Shown here: positions 9,714-21,900 of the stretch, piece by piece
How positions within the stretch are numbered: position 1 is the stretch's first letter
Layout of the letters: the number at the start of each line of letters is the position of its first letter
Origin: Omphalotus guepiniiformis
Taxonomy: Eukaryota > Basidiomycota > Agaricomycetes > Agaricales > Omphalotaceae
Direction: 5' to 3'
Length of the DNA: 64,000 nucleotides
Assembly: GCA_028554645.1 (NCBI GenBank)
Contig: JAQOOI010000078.1
Coordinates: forward strand, 372,001-436,000
Made by a program: the position numbers and the translations under genes
Notes under the pieces: generated by a model
Database searches by the model: none
Told to the model about the DNA's origin: nothing
What the model saw: only the letters and a program-made list of their open reading frames with translations

Positions 9714-11757
9714 AGAGCGGAGGAGAGGCGATCTCGATCTGATCTCTGATCAACCTAAACAAAAACGGAATTAGGATCTTTCTGGACCTTGTTATCGATA
9801 TCGATGTGGTGTCTTATGATGAGGTAGATTCGGATTTTGTTGTAATTTACTACAACAAAGTCCCCTCGGGGTGAAGCGGGGCAAGCAGAAAAAATGTCAT
9901 ATTAGAACATTTTCTTGAAACAATTTTCTTGATTGAACGTCATAAAGACGTATGTGGAGAGTCATAAAGCAAAGGGAAAACGAATTCGAAGTGGGTTCCA
10001 ATGAAAAACCACAGGAGCTCAGCGCTCAGCGCTCAGTATCACATCTTCTCTGCGTCCGTCACACTTTATCATAAATCAACCCCCTACAAGAGCCTAAAAT
10101 TCAATCCGGGATTATCCTAAACGCTGTTGGTTGATAAGTTGACCTGATCGACTAAGGAACAAAGAACAAATGAAAGGAACTTACGGAAAACAGAAGATGG
10201 AATATATGCACATTTGAGTTGAAAACGAAACAATACCCCAAGCCTACATCGAGGCTAGTTATTCCGACTACATGGCGCGCGCGCACAAGCGCTAATAAGT
10301 TCCATTCTATCATAATACGAGATAAAGAATTAGGGTGTGTTCGGAAATACTTGCTTTACGCTTGTTCGGAGTTCCCTTCGTCCTTCCTTCGCGAAGCTTG
10401 ACATGCATAGAACATTCCGACGAAAAAAGAGAAAAAGAGATGTGCGCATGGCCCAGTCAGGTTGTGCCAATTCACGTTCTTTGGGGCGATATTATCCGAG
10501 TAACCTGTGGCAGATGCAGATGCAAAGCAGAACGAATTGAAATACAAGTCTGAACAACCACCGATTGGATTGATGTCGCGCAGTGACAGAAGTGTTTGAA
10601 CTGAGGATTTGCCGTGAATGATTGAAAGTCCAGACGTCCATGTTTTGGTTATACCAATCCTGGAAAGGCTGACAGGAGGGAAGTTGTACAGTAATTTTAA
10701 CTCGGTAGACAGATAAACAAGCAGTACGTGGCACCGTAGGGCACCGTTGAGACTAGATGAGAGCTTGAGACGGACGTCTTCCCCATTGCCAACTTCAAGA
10801 AAGGATTCGCATCACGTGCTCATGACGCGTCCCCAACACCATGGCCCGCCTTTATCCTAAACCCATGAAAACTCGCGCATATACTTATGCTCCAACGCTT
10901 CAAAAATAGTATCAGTGTGTCACTGGTCAAGATATGTATATGATTCACCGACGCCACTGAGTGACTGCTCGATGCCATATGTAATGACGTGACACCATAA
11001 AGTTCGGACTTCCCTGGATCCTCAAACGACGTCAAAAACTCAGATATCAGCGAAAACATCGCATCGAAGGTTGATGCATTGATGCACTACATACGCGCTT
11101 GTATGTATTTATATTTAGGAGCACGTCCGCAGCTGTCCGCAGCCAGTCGTGATAAGTAGTATCGACAGTTGTCCTTTGCAATCTTACGAAGACGAAGAGA
11201 GTATCGTTTCGTTATTACTTATCTAAACCAGAAACTCTCAGACCGTCTAATTGCCATTGGCGAAAAAGAAAAGAAAAGATAATAATACATTGAATCTTGA
11301 AAGGACCGTCAACATCTAAATGAAAGAAAACGACAGCGAACACGCGACAACACGTATGCGAAGATACCTATCGGTGTGTGTCTGTGTGTGTGTGTGTGTC
11401 AGGGCATGGGGTATGAGAGCGTGTACCGTGTACCGTGTACCGTCATGGAAATGAAAATGAGGATGAATCTACTTGTGGAACCTGGAGGAGGAGTATATCT
11501 AACGAAAAGAAAAAATGGGACTAACTAAGTACAGTGGAGAGAACGTGGGCGTGAAACCCCATTATATATGAATGTTGCTCTAAATTGATTGATTGAAATA
11601 ATGATGAGGTTATGCATGACGATAGACGATAGACGATAAGAAGGGAGAAAGATAATGTGAATGTGAATAGTAAAAGAGTCTATGATTTAGTTCTAGAGAT
11701 TCGAGAACAGAAAGTTATTTAACATCGAAGCTGCGTATCAGTCAGAATACTTAGAAC
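9714..11757. other. Intergenic, 2 kb without a supported gene
   Basis: Open frames here are short, lack recognisable motifs and do not join through plausible splice sites. Simple repeats are present: a GT-rich microsatellite at 11373-11399 and three copies of GTGTACC at 11421-11443. The segment probably includes the 3' UTR of the gene at 11758-12645. I see no RNA gene. Confidence 0.45.
11373..11443. repeat. GT microsatellite and GTGTACC triplet
   Basis: A (GT)n tract with one interruption at 11373-11399 is followed by three perfect tandem copies of the 7-mer GTGTACC at 11421-11443. Simple-sequence DNA in a non-coding stretch. Confidence 0.85.
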
Positions 11758-12645
11758 TCACTTTAGTTTCATCGCAATCGACCTGTGGGGAAGAGCGAGA
11801 GAGAGGGGGGGGGAGGGGTGTCAGTCAAAGGTGTAGATACGAAGAAAGAAAGAGCAGCGTACTTCAGCACTTGAGCATCGATCCGAAAAACTCTCCAACG
11901 AAATATATCTATCTTCATCCGCTTCCCCGTTCGGACCGACTCTAACTTTGAAACCACAGGCTGCTCAACATCAACCTCTAACTTGATCTCCTCTCCTCCT
12001 CCCTTCCCCTCCCGATCGACCGGGCCTAAAACAAAAAAATCACCAGCCCTCGTCAGAAACCCTCCCCACATACTGATAAGAGTATACCCAAAAAGTCTAC
12101 TCACCAAGAAACCGGTCAATTTCCTCCACAGTAATAACAGCCGAAAATCTAAGAGGAGACGCAGGTGTAGCCGTAGCCGTAGCCGTTCGTCTATAACTTG
12201 GCCTCTCCCTCTCGAACGTCCTCTCTAACGACCTCGAAGGTCTACGTGGTAATCGTTTAGAACCTCTCCGACGGCGCCTGCGCTCATCAAATACATGAGG
12301 TGCTATCCCACTGATAACCTCCTTCGAAGTTGGTCTGAAGTTGGCGATAGCAGCACTTAATGATGCTTGGTCTTTTATCATACCGCTACCGCCGCTGACA
12401 GGTCTTTTAGCCGGCGGCGAGCCACTGCTCGTACTAGTACTATCCGCGGCCGGAACAGTTGTTGTTGTTGTTGTTGTTGTTGTGTTGGTGTGCTGAGGTT
12501 CATCGACATCTTGTACATTGAGACTAGTAGTAGATTCGATGCTATTAGGCTCCAGAGAGACTTGAACGACAGATGCCTCGTCCGCGTCAACAGTAGTGAT
12601 GAGTTCAGCTCCAGCTCCAGCTCCAGAAGCAGACATCTGAATCAT
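11758..12645 (-). CDS. Unrecognised low-complexity basic protein, 242 aa
   Basis: I do not recognise this gene. Exons 12645-12105, 12025-11863 and 11782-11758 join in frame through GT-AG introns of 79 and 80 nt. A start at the next Met (codon 4) is equally possible. Visible features: an acidic/Ser-rich N-terminus, a polythreonine run encoded by a repeat around 12458-12484, a motif PPAKRPVSGGSG, then SAAIANFRPTSKEVISG and a strongly basic stretch of arginines near residues 125-150. A more ordered C-terminal part follows: ITVEEIDRFLG, KRMKIDIFRWRVFRIDAQVL and KSIAMKLK. The basic patch suggests a nuclear or nucleic-acid-associated protein, but this is only inference. The short last exon is the weakest part of the model. 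Confidence 0.55.
12458..12484 (-). repeat. ACA trinucleotide repeat inside the unrecognised gene
   Basis: About nine tandem GTT units on the plus strand encode a polythreonine run on the minus strand. Likely length-polymorphic. Confidence 0.8.
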
Positions 12646-13534
12646 TCAACCCCCAAATGATTGAAAGGTTCCGTTCCCGCTCGAGCGATGTCGATGAGCC
12701 TTCAAGCTTCACAGACTGGATGGAGCAAGCAAGCCCAGAAAAACGAGTGTGATGGTGCGTGCGTGTAGAGGAAAGAAGGTATGACACAGCAGTAGTCTTA
12801 AGTCGGAAGAAATGGGATGGGTGGCACTGGCAGATTAAAGCCGATGCACAGCAACGGCCCAACGGGTGGGGGCCTTATCCCCTGCTTATCCCTTTTCCCT
12901 TTATCTCTTTACGTTCCTTTGGGGTTGTACGAACAATCGAACAATCGTAGCTTATCAATTGTGCCGTAGAAAGAACATAAATTCGTTCACGTTCAGTTGT
13001 TCGACCTAGCCAGATCCAGAAAAATGCGCCTGCAGTGCGAAGCGAAGCGAAAGAAAGGGAATGAAGAAGAGATGTGACGATGTCCAAAGTGTCATCGACA
13101 TGATGAACTTAAGGTTGCCGCGCGACGTTGGACATGATGTCCACGTGTGTGATATCATTGAGTATGTATCGACCACCGACTACCGACTGGGCTAATATAC
13201 TGTATAAATATTACACTGTATAAAGAGGAAGAAAAGGTGCATAACCGCATATTATATATATAACCTCATGAATATCGACTAGACCTAGAACGTGCAATGA
13301 ATTTGTTTTCCATCACGGTTCGTTTACCTGTACGCCAGCGAATGAAACGATTATTGCCTTCTAGGTGGACGAAGTCGCTTGATAACTCGAAATCAGAGTC
13401 AAGAACATCCAACATACATACAATCATAATGCTTCCCAGAACTGCTATCGTGCTTTTATGCTTGTTATACAATGAGAATTATACAAAATTATACAAACAC
13501 TTCGGATCGGAAAAATGCCATAAACGAGGGTTCG
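12646..13534. other. Intergenic upstream of the unrecognised gene / CSN7 3' flank
   Basis: About 890 bp. Frames around 12759-13087 on both strands lack motifs and splice support. TATA-like AT runs occur near 13200-13260 but cannot be assigned to a gene. Nothing else seen. Confidence 0.45.
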
Positions 13535-14741
13535 TCAAAACCGATTTCGCTTCCTCAGGGGTTTCTCAGCCACTTGTGGTGCCCTAAACACAAAGGGGGG
13601 AACCAAGTAATCAGTACAAAAACTTCCAATCGAAAATTCCGATGAATGCGTAACGCACTTGCGATTTTTGGCCTTTGAACTGGCTTCGAAAGGTTCATCG
13701 ACATCCATACCCATATCTTTCTCCTTATCCGAAACGAAAGGTGCTCTCCTCGAAGACGTCAAACCACCACCACCAACACCCAATCCAATGTTCTTCTCTT
13801 TCTGCTTTTCGGTCACTTCCTTCAACACTGCTTGAAGCTCCTTTTCATGCTCTTCTTGAGTGGCTTTGTTCACTGCTGCTTCTTGAGATATCGTAGCTAT
13901 TTTCTCGTCGAGGGTGGTTAATACGGCGGCAGTGGTAGATGCCCTAGATGGATGCAGATATAGGAGAATACGAAAGTCCAAGTCAGCGACGATGACTGAA
14001 ATTCGATTGGGGTGGGGTTACGTACCAATCTTTTAACGCTGAAAGCAACGTTTCGAGTTTCCCTGGCTCAAGATCCCGACCCATGGTATATTCCACTTCT
14101 AGTTGCCCCTCTTTCTGATCAAGCTTGCCACGCAAGATGTCTAAATAGATAGCATCAATAATGAGATCCTCTAATTCACGAATTGTGGGCATTTGAAGAG
14201 CCTCCATAAGTTCAGCGTATGGCAGGATCTGTGCGTGAATACTGAGCGATTAGGCTTATGGGTATGAATTGGGCGGAAGCGAACATACGCGTCTGTCCGC
14301 CGCAAGCGACACGATAGAGAGATGCTTTAGTTTGGTAGTCTGGGCTTGGTTCAGTGGTGGCAACTGATCTTGATGCTTGAGATCCATTATTAACTGACTT
14401 GACTTGAAGTCCGTAGTAGCGCTTCGTTCGATTACTCACTGAGATAATCCTGATACGTTTTATACGCGAACAATTGCAATAATGAAAACGATTTCATGTG
14501 CTGCTCGTTCTTAGAAAGCTAGGTAGGTAAAGAGGGTATAAGTCATATCGTATCGCAGGCAAAAACTTGTGTCGACGCTTACCTCCTGTATATTCGGAAG
14601 TTCTAGTAATTCTGAGAACACCAAGACCCCTGGTGCAGAAGTGGCATCTTGTATCAGTTTCGCTGCAGCTGCGCCTTTCATTGACTTTCCCATCAAAAGA
14701 AAAGGTTCGAGTTTGGAGGCAAAGTTCGATCCAAGTTCCAT
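13535..14741 (-). CDS. CSN7: COP9 signalosome subunit 7
   Basis: PCI-domain subunit of the COP9 signalosome, which removes NEDD8 from cullins (family knowledge). Exons: 14741-14583, 14518-14440, 14368-14289, 14228-14026, 13943-13659, 13583-13535, giving 284 aa. The N-terminal helical repeats read LEPFLLMGKSMKGAAAAKLI, APGVLVFSELLELPNIQE and SLLQLFAYKTYQDYL. The winged-helix PCI part follows: TTKLKHLSIVSLAADRRILPY, MPTIRELEDLIIDAIYLDI, GKLDQKEGQLEVEYTMGRDL. The second intron (71 nt) has a TTAAT branch-like element; a 38-nt alternative using an internal GT is also in frame and would add 10 residues. The C-terminal tail is coiled-coil-like, then low complexity, ending in a basic KPLRKRNRF. It is divergent from the carboxypeptidase gene, with 375 bp between starts. 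Confidence 0.93.
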
Positions 14742-15116
14742 TCTTGTAAGTTGTAATGAGGTTTTGAAGCAAAGCAAGGATCAAGTTGAAGTAAGAGATT
14801 TAGAAGCGCTGACCACTGCGAAAGCGGGCAATCGGCCCGAGGCCGTAGAGTATCCCGCTCAAGGCGCCGCCGCCGATGAACATACTTAGCTAGCTTAAAC
14901 TTCAACGACGCCCTTCAAGTTTCAGCTTCATCCTTTCAAACGAACATATTCCCTTTCCTATGACATGCAAGTCCCTCCTTGCTAGATAAAACTCCGTCTT
15001 CTTGCTTCCCATGCTAAGCCTGAGATACAAACATATGAGCATGTGGACAACAAATACTTCTTCGGGTAGCGCGTTCCTAGGACCTATCATCATTGGAGGG
15101 TTGACTCCGAACCACC
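14742..15116. promoter_or_regulatory. Divergent intergenic region CSN7 / carboxypeptidase
   Basis: 375 bp between two head-to-head start codons; it must contain both promoters and 5' UTRs. No strong TATA element was seen. Confidence 0.4.
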
Positions 15117-17328
15117 ATGTTGTTCAGATATCTCAGCTTCTTAGCTCTCATCCTCTTCGTATTTGCTACCCAAATTCCCCTCAGGGAAAACGACAATTTC
15201 AACACTTCCGAGTCAAACCAGTGGACCGCGAATTCCGCGAACCCGAACGCGTTCTCCGATTCGGCTTTCTTCACTCCTCTCGAATCCCTCTCTTTCGTGA
15301 AAGAGGAAGAGTTTTCTGTGCTTCAACATCCCTTCTTCCCCCGGTACAGCGTTAGAATCAAGAAGAGCGATTTTTGTGATCCTACTGTCAAGTTGAGCGA
15401 GCGTCTACTATACTATCCAGTTTGGTAGTGCCGGTTTGTGTGACTGACTATGTGAATGATTTAGCGTCTACACGGGATATATCGATATTGAGGCTAGGCA
15501 TTTGTTTTTCTATTTTTTCGAAAGTAGAAGTAACCCGGACGAAGATGATGTGATCTTTTGGACCAACGGAGGTAACTCATCGGAAGCTCCGCGACCTTAC
15601 CTTGCTTTTGCTTTCCTGATATCTTTTCGCGTTGCATAGGACCTGGATGTTCATCTTCGCTAGGATTATTCATGGAACTCGGTACGTGTCCAATTGCTTC
15701 AAATCAGGTAGCCCTCCAGCTGACAGAGGTTGCCGTGGCTTTAGGACCATGCAGAGTCATCGACGCTGATGGCGACAAGTTCCACCCCGAGTCATGGAAT
15801 ACGAATGCAAATATCTTTTTCATCGACCAGCCTATCGGAGTGGGATTTTCCTATGCAGAATACGGTGAGAAAGTCGTGAGTACACTCTCCAGGTATCCCG
15901 ACAGACCCAATCATTCATTCACCATCCCTCATGAATGATCTCTTGAAGAGCACTTCCGAGGAAGCTGCAGCGGACGTAGCTGCTTTTGTATCCATTTTCT
16001 TTGAGAATTTTAGTAGGTTTAAAGGCAGATCGTTTCATATGGCTGGTGAATCCTACGGTGTGGGTGATTTATCTCTGCATCATAATTGTAAACCCTCTTT
16101 AACACTGGATTGATTGGAAATAGGGACGTTACTTGCCTTTATTCGCATCTGCAGTCTATGACCAGAACACGGCTCTCGTCAAAGCTGGCTTGACTCCCGT
16201 TAACCTCGTCTCCGTGATGATTGGTATGTATGGTTTATACTAAGTCTATCGCCGTTTCATGCATGCTGCAGCTGTTTAATATCTTTCCAGGGAATGGCAT
16301 AACGGATTATTACACTATGATGATGTCGTATTTTGATATGACATGTACCCCAGCTTCTGTAGAACCAGTATTACCTATCGGTACCTGCGTCGCTATGAAA
16401 TCGATTGTAAGTCACCTCCTTCTATCCTTCAGACGCTCCTAATTCACTTTGTTTGAATTTTTTCTTTCAGCTTCCCAGGTGCAAGAAGTGGACACAAAAA
16501 TCGTGCATTGACCATTTTGATGCTATTGACTGTGGTGCTGCCTCCGAGTTTTGCTCCGAGGCCCTTAGCTCGCCTTTCTGGGACACAGGTACTTATCTTC
16601 ATTCCTTATGCAAATGTGTACGTTTATTGACGCCAAAGACTGAAAAGATCGAAATCCGTACGATATTAGCGTCAAATGCAACGGTAGCGTTTCGACGAAT
16701 CTCTGTTACCCTCAGACGACGTGAGTATCAACTCCACAATACCGCTATGCATATTCCTAACCCTACCGATCATGTACTACCCTACTATTTCAGATACATC
16801 CGCCAATTCCTCGATATACCCTCCGTCAGATCTAAAATCGGCGTCGACAACGCCCACGTACCAACCAATTTCTCTTCATGCAACGACATCGTAGGCGCCA
16901 ATTTTAACGCTGCACAGGATACGCTTCACCCTACTGCTGCGTACGTTGCTGCTCTGCTTGAACGCGGTGTAAGGGTGCTTATTTATGTTGGGAATCATGA
17001 TTGGATTTGTAATTGGGTTGGGAATGAGCGGTGGACACTTGCGCTTGAGTGGAGTGGTCAGAAGGAGTTTGCGCGGCAGGAGTTGAGGGAGTGGGTTGTT
17101 GATGGGAAGAGGGCTGGGAGGACGAGAGGTGCGAGGGGGTTTACGTTTGCTACGGTTGAAGGGGCTGGGCATATGGTGTGTGTTTTTTTTTTAGAAAAAT
17201 CTTTTTTTTTTGTTTGGAGAATTGTTGGGTTTGACTAATTTGATTCTCGGATGGTCTAGGTACCGTTTGATAAACCGAAGGAGTCGTTGAAGCTTGTGCA
17301 GCGATGGATATCAGGGGAAGAATTGTAA
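15117..17328 (+). CDS. Secretory serine carboxypeptidase (S10, carboxypeptidase Y type)
   Basis: Removes C-terminal residues from peptides in the vacuole or outside the cell (family knowledge). Eleven exons: 15117-15391, 15465-15571, 15640-15681, 15745-15875, 15949-16059, 16124-16223, 16291-16406, 16471-16588, 16648-16720, 16794-17175, 17260-17328; 507 aa. A hydrophobic signal peptide covers about residues 1-18, followed by a propeptide. Mature-enzyme motifs: [40 protein letters not shown] (oxyanion and substrate region), [14 protein letters not shown]. The catalytic triad is intact: Ser220 in GESYG, Asp427 in GNHDWICNW, His484 in EGAGHMVPFD. The exon 9 reading [11 protein letters not shown] restores a conserved block. 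Fungal vacuolar CPY has a similar length; a secreted enzyme cannot be excluded. Confidence 0.95.
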
Positions 17329-17669
17329 TATATGACAGTGTATCAGAAGCAAATGAGCTTTGAGCGCTGAGCGCTTGAGCTTTCATATGCCTATATGCCC
17401 CGTACAACATTGATTTTTTTTCAAGTCGGCCTACCAATTGGATTACGATAGAGAGGAAGCTGGCTTTTGAAGACGAAAATAGATGAGGTCGCGTGAAGGA
17501 AGAAATGTAGTCAGGATACAGGTATCATTACATTGACCGAATCCCCCAACGTATGTGTGCGATCTGAGGTCTACGTATATCAACTTAAGCAGTACATAAT
17601 ACACTACTAGTATACAAAGTTGAGCAGCAGGTCAATTCACTACCAACAAGAGCGCGGCACTGAAGCACT
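17329..17669. other. Convergent intergenic region, carboxypeptidase / CSN5
   Basis: 341 bp between two converging stop codons. It should hold both 3' UTRs. No gene or repeat seen. Confidence 0.5.
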
Positions 17670-19163
17670 TCAACCAATGTTCATGCTCATGCTCGCAACT
17701 TCCGTTATATGAGATGTGTCTAACTTCTGTCCTGGCCGTATTGAGAACACGACATCCTTGATGACCTGCGCAATGAGCCCGTGTTGTGCTTCCGCGGCGA
17801 TTTTCGTACTACATTCGACATATTAGAAAGGCTTCTATGACAACAAAAAAGAGGACAAACCTATCCTTGACGCTCTTCGCAAGTTCATTTTCTTTCTTTG
17901 TCTCCTCTTTCTCTTTCTCCTTTTGCTGAAAATCAATTATAGTTGGATTGTGACAGGAATGGAATGCCGGAAAGAACTACTGACCTTCCCTTCCTTTTCA
18001 CCCTTCAATGCTGGTAAGGTGGCCCGCGTACTCGTCACCGCCGACTGTACCTTTGACAACTTCAAGTTGAGATCAGCCAACTGAGACACCGCATACGCCC
18101 TATTCTACTCATAAAAGCAGATCAGTTCACCATGCCAAGTTCGGAGAAAAGTGATCCGAACCGATATCAAAGGACTTTGACTGAGAGTGTTAACCCAGTA
18201 CTTGTTCCACAGCACATCCAATAGCTGTGTCTCGAGACTTGATTTAAAAATCTCCACCTCGAGCTGATAATACTGATTCGCATGTACACCAAAGTCTTCA
18301 ATCTTACTCAAAGGGATAGACTGATATTCTGAAGAAGCAGCATTTGGAGGAGTATAGTTCTCTGGGTATGTGCGAAAGGCACCGATGTCGACTTTGCCTG
18401 CAGTCATAGTACGGTTTGGATCGACCTAAAGTAGGAACAAAAGGAACATTAGTGACACTCAGCATTGAATCGAGACGAGATATCGGAACGTACGACGACA
18501 GCAACGAACGGATCTGTATGCTTTTGATTGTTCATCTGTGTGCTAACGTCTATACCGGACAGCCAACAACCGTACCCAGGGTGAGAATGATACCACCCAA
18601 TGAGATTCTCATTCCGTCCTGCCTAGAGTGACGGATGCTCAGCCTGGTATCAAGATGAAAAGATTAAACTCCACGTACCTGCTGACTACCCTGATAGTAC
18701 GACACCATATACTCGGTGGCTTCAGCTCCAGCGTTTACACGCGTTTCCGTACCCTGAACAGGTAGCGCAAACGAATCCAGTATCACTAGTGCCGTTCCCA
18801 TCACTTTCCCTTGTAACATCCCCATAATTTCGTACGGTACACCTGAACGCGCATGCATAACCTAAAAGACAAAGCCAAATTCAGCGATCCCAGTGACGAA
18901 AACCACACTGATATAATTGGACCATCTTCGTTAAAGCAACAGCTGAAATCTTGCATGATTTGAAGTAATGAGGACTGATTCGATTTGATTCAGTGCAGTG
19001 GCCAAGGGGGGCAGTCTGAAACGAGAACTCACTCTTTACTCCATGGTGAATCTCGATTAATTTGCTTGTCGGCTTCTGAGTCGAACTTGAAGATATCATC
19101 TTGAGGTGATAGCTCAAGTATACTGTTCTCGAGAGAAAAGGTCTTTAGAGCAATGTCCGCCAT
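17670..19163 (-). CDS. CSN5: COP9 signalosome subunit 5, JAMM deneddylase
   Basis: Catalytic metalloprotease of the COP9 signalosome; cleaves NEDD8 from cullins (family knowledge). Eight exons: 19163-19033, 18974-18923, 18861-18679, 18622-18494, 18425-18162, 18104-17985, 17925-17861, 17808-17670; 360 aa. The MPN+ domain carries an intact JAMM site: Glu72 in [11 protein letters not shown], His134 and His136 in [16 protein letters not shown], Asp147. Further family blocks are [49 protein letters not shown] and [19 protein letters not shown]. The C-terminal half ends with [15 protein letters not shown], a helix used for assembly in orthologues. All introns are 52-68 nt; the second has a weak donor (GTCCAA). 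It lies 2.9 kb from CSN7. Confidence 0.96.
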
Positions 19164-19675
19164 AGCGAGAATTCAGTCGAAGTCGATCCCCTTCACGTGC
19201 AGTGCCATCCATAAGCGCGATTGAGCGTCTACTTCGACACGGTAAGCGCCCTGGCTCTTTTTTTGTGATTGTGATTGTCATCCTTGCAAGGCCGCAGACA
19301 GCCTCAGACGCGTCTTTGGAGCGTCTTTGTCCATTGTTGAAGACACTTATCCATGTCGAGAATCAGGTCGACTATTGTTTGCTTCTCAACTTTTATATTC
19401 TCACCGAACACGTATCCAAAAATGTAGTGAATTATCATCGCTAAACAGCTAATGCTACATATTCGTTGTATGGAAATTGGAATGTATGCAACTCTGAATC
19501 TACCTCATTGTGTCGTGAGTTCGTGGTAAGTACTTAATTATATACGTCAAAAATTATTAACTAAAATCCTCCACAGATACCATGCGTCGGTGAGCCCTAA
19601 AAATACAGCAAGTTGTCCGGAGCAGTCTAAGAATGAACAAAAAGAAAGTCTCTAGTTGAGCGTCTTCTAGCGTCT
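19164..19675. other. Intergenic, CSN5 promoter / MFS gene 3' flank
   Basis: 512 bp. It includes the CSN5 5' region and the 3' UTR of the MFS gene. A 19202-19444 plus-strand frame shows no domain. Nothing further seen. Confidence 0.45.
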
Positions 19676-21820
19676 TCATGCCTCTTCTTTGCCTAAGCGC
19701 ATAGCATCTTCTTCAGCTAATTCTTTGGCAATTTTAAGATCCTGTTTGAGGGAATAGTCAGTTATCTTTACGTATGTGCATCTCACTGAGAGAACTTACG
19801 ATACAGGGAGCAAACTTGCTTTTGGTCCTAACAAGTGCACCGTATTTGTAGAAAAGGAATGGACTCGGAGCCATCACCAACCCTACGAGGCCAACCAGTG
19901 TAGAGGCCCAATTGATACCAAGCTGCACAACAAACAGTGAGAAAAATAGTTTCAAGATTACAGACCTTGTAATAACACATACCTTAGTGTACATCTGGAC
20001 GGTGAACAGAGGGAAAGCAGCCGCGACGAGCGAACGAACAATGGTGTTCGCGGCGAAAGCAGAGGCGCTGTACATGAGGTATGTATCGATCAGGTAACTC
20101 TGTTGGAACCACTCATCAGTACCATCTCCCAATTCAGAAATGTTGAGGTACGTACCAAGAACGACATGAAAATCAAGCTGATACTGGTACCCAGAACGAC
20201 TGTAGCGAGCGCCGGAACAATCCAATGGATGCTCGGATACTGTCCAGTCCAGCCAAGCCAGAAGCTGCCGACAACAAGTAAAGGCCCACCGACCATTCCT
20301 CCATATAGACGTTCCTCGGGTGGCGGGAAACCCTTCCAACGAGGGATAAGCTTCGTGTATTGTAAGGAGAAGTAGAAGTTGGTCAAAGCGCCAATGGTGC
20401 TACCGATACCAACGCCGATGAAAATTAGACCGTTCTGCGATAGAGTAAATCCATGCGTTTTGATGAAGATCACAGGGAACGCCTCGAATACTGCGATAGT
20501 GATGGAGTGAGTACGGACCTCTCGTACAAAGCAGGAAATAGTATGCTCACATGCGTATAGGACACCATAGACGATAGACAAGTAAATTGTAACAAGAACC
20601 AGAATGGGCTCCATAGAAAGCATTTGGAATGGTCTGTATACGGTGCGATGAAGGAGGCCACGGACAGAGAAATCTTGCTTTTCGTGCTCAGCAAAGATAT
20701 TCTTGCCGCCTTCAGGGTCAGCTTTGCGTAGTCGCTTGGCCTATGTATTCGACGGCAAATGAATATTTCCTTCAACAGTGATGAGAAATAAACAAGCTTA
20801 CCTTGTTCAGTAAAATTACAGGCGCATAAGTTTCCGGCAAAGCGACTATCATGAGGAGTGTAGAGGCACCAGCAAAGATGAACATGACCCAAAAGATCCA
20901 ATTCCAGCTTAGGTAGCTCTCGGCCACACTTTTCAGAGGAAATAAGTAAGCAAGAAACAAGGATGGTGAACATAATTACTCACAATCCGCCGACCAAAGG
21001 TCCGGTCACAGGTCCCAGGAATACACTAGCTGAAAATACACTTGTCGCAGGACCCCTTCCTTCAGCAGCCCAGATGTCTGCGATGAGGCCACCACCAATA
21101 GTTAGAGGGGCGACGGCAAAGAAACCAGAAAAAAATCTTGTAACAAGAAGCGTTTGGATATTAGGAGCGAGAGCTTGGCCGAGAATGAATAAGGTGTAAC
21201 ACGATAGCGACATTATCAATATCGGCCGACGACCAACCATTTCGCTTCCTGGTCCTGAGTATATAGGCTGTGCAACGATATCAATGAGCGTCGGGTTGAG
21301 TGTGACAACACGGGAGATACTTACGCCAAAAACATATCCTAACAGGAAAACGCTTGTTATCAAGTAGGCAACCTCCGCCGGAACGTCAAAGCGTTCCCTT
21401 ATTCTCGTAGTCGCGGAAGTAGGTGCAGAAGACGCGAACGTACTACAGAAATATGGTCAGAATGTTTCAAGAGCTGATGATCGTCGACACGTACACGTTC
21501 ACTGTGAGTCCTGAGCAGAGGGCTGTAATGAGCCACTTATACGTAGTAGACCAATTCTGCGGGTTTTCTTGGTCGTTCGGCCCGTCCCATGTTACAGCTT
21601 CATTGACATGGGAAGCAATAGTAGAAACTGGAGTCTCTGCACTTGAGCATAGTGCCGGAGGTTCACGAGGGTCATCTCCTCCATATGCTTCAAATCGCGC
21701 CTCATCGTCTTTTATCTCCTGGTCAAGCGGGGAAGTGGGAGCGGCTCGCTCAATTGCGGTCACAGAGGATCGCGCACTTTGTATGTGTCCAAGACCGCCG
21801 CTAGTAGATGGTCGCGACAT
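19676..21820 (-). CDS. MFS transporter, DHA1 drug/polyamine:H+ antiporter type
   Basis: Twelve-helix major facilitator transporter of the plasma or vacuolar membrane; probably exports polyamines or drugs, by family resemblance to Tpo/Flr1 proteins. Nine exons: 21820-21495, 21442-21325, 21267-20984, 20928-20802, 20740-20551, 20490-20156, 20099-19983, 19922-19800, 19741-19676; 561 aa. A hydrophilic N-terminus of about 80 residues precedes DQENPQNWSTTYKWLIT, the usual entry to helix 1. Helix 2-3 loop motif A reads GSEMVGRRPIL near residue 158. Helix 5 carries SASVFLGPVTGPLVGG, the drug:H+ antiporter motif C region. The central loop contains EGGKNIFAEHEKQ. Helices 10-12 include SIHWIVPALATVVLGTSISL. 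The C-terminus is a short acidic/basic tail. Substrate unknown. Introns 52-61 nt. Confidence 0.93.
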
Positions 21821-21888
21821 GACGAAGCCCGTGACGAAAAAAATCGGGAAAAGAAATTCGCAAACATTGTAAGATGCTCGGGGCGCCC

Positions 21889-21900
21889 TTTTAAATAAAC
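21889..21900 (-). promoter_or_regulatory. Possible TATA element of the MFS gene
   Basis: The minus strand reads GTTTATTTAAAAGGGCG, about 70 bp before the ATG at 21820. A TATA-like match in the right place, but weaker than those of FKBP12 and the CoA-binding genes. Confidence 0.3.
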
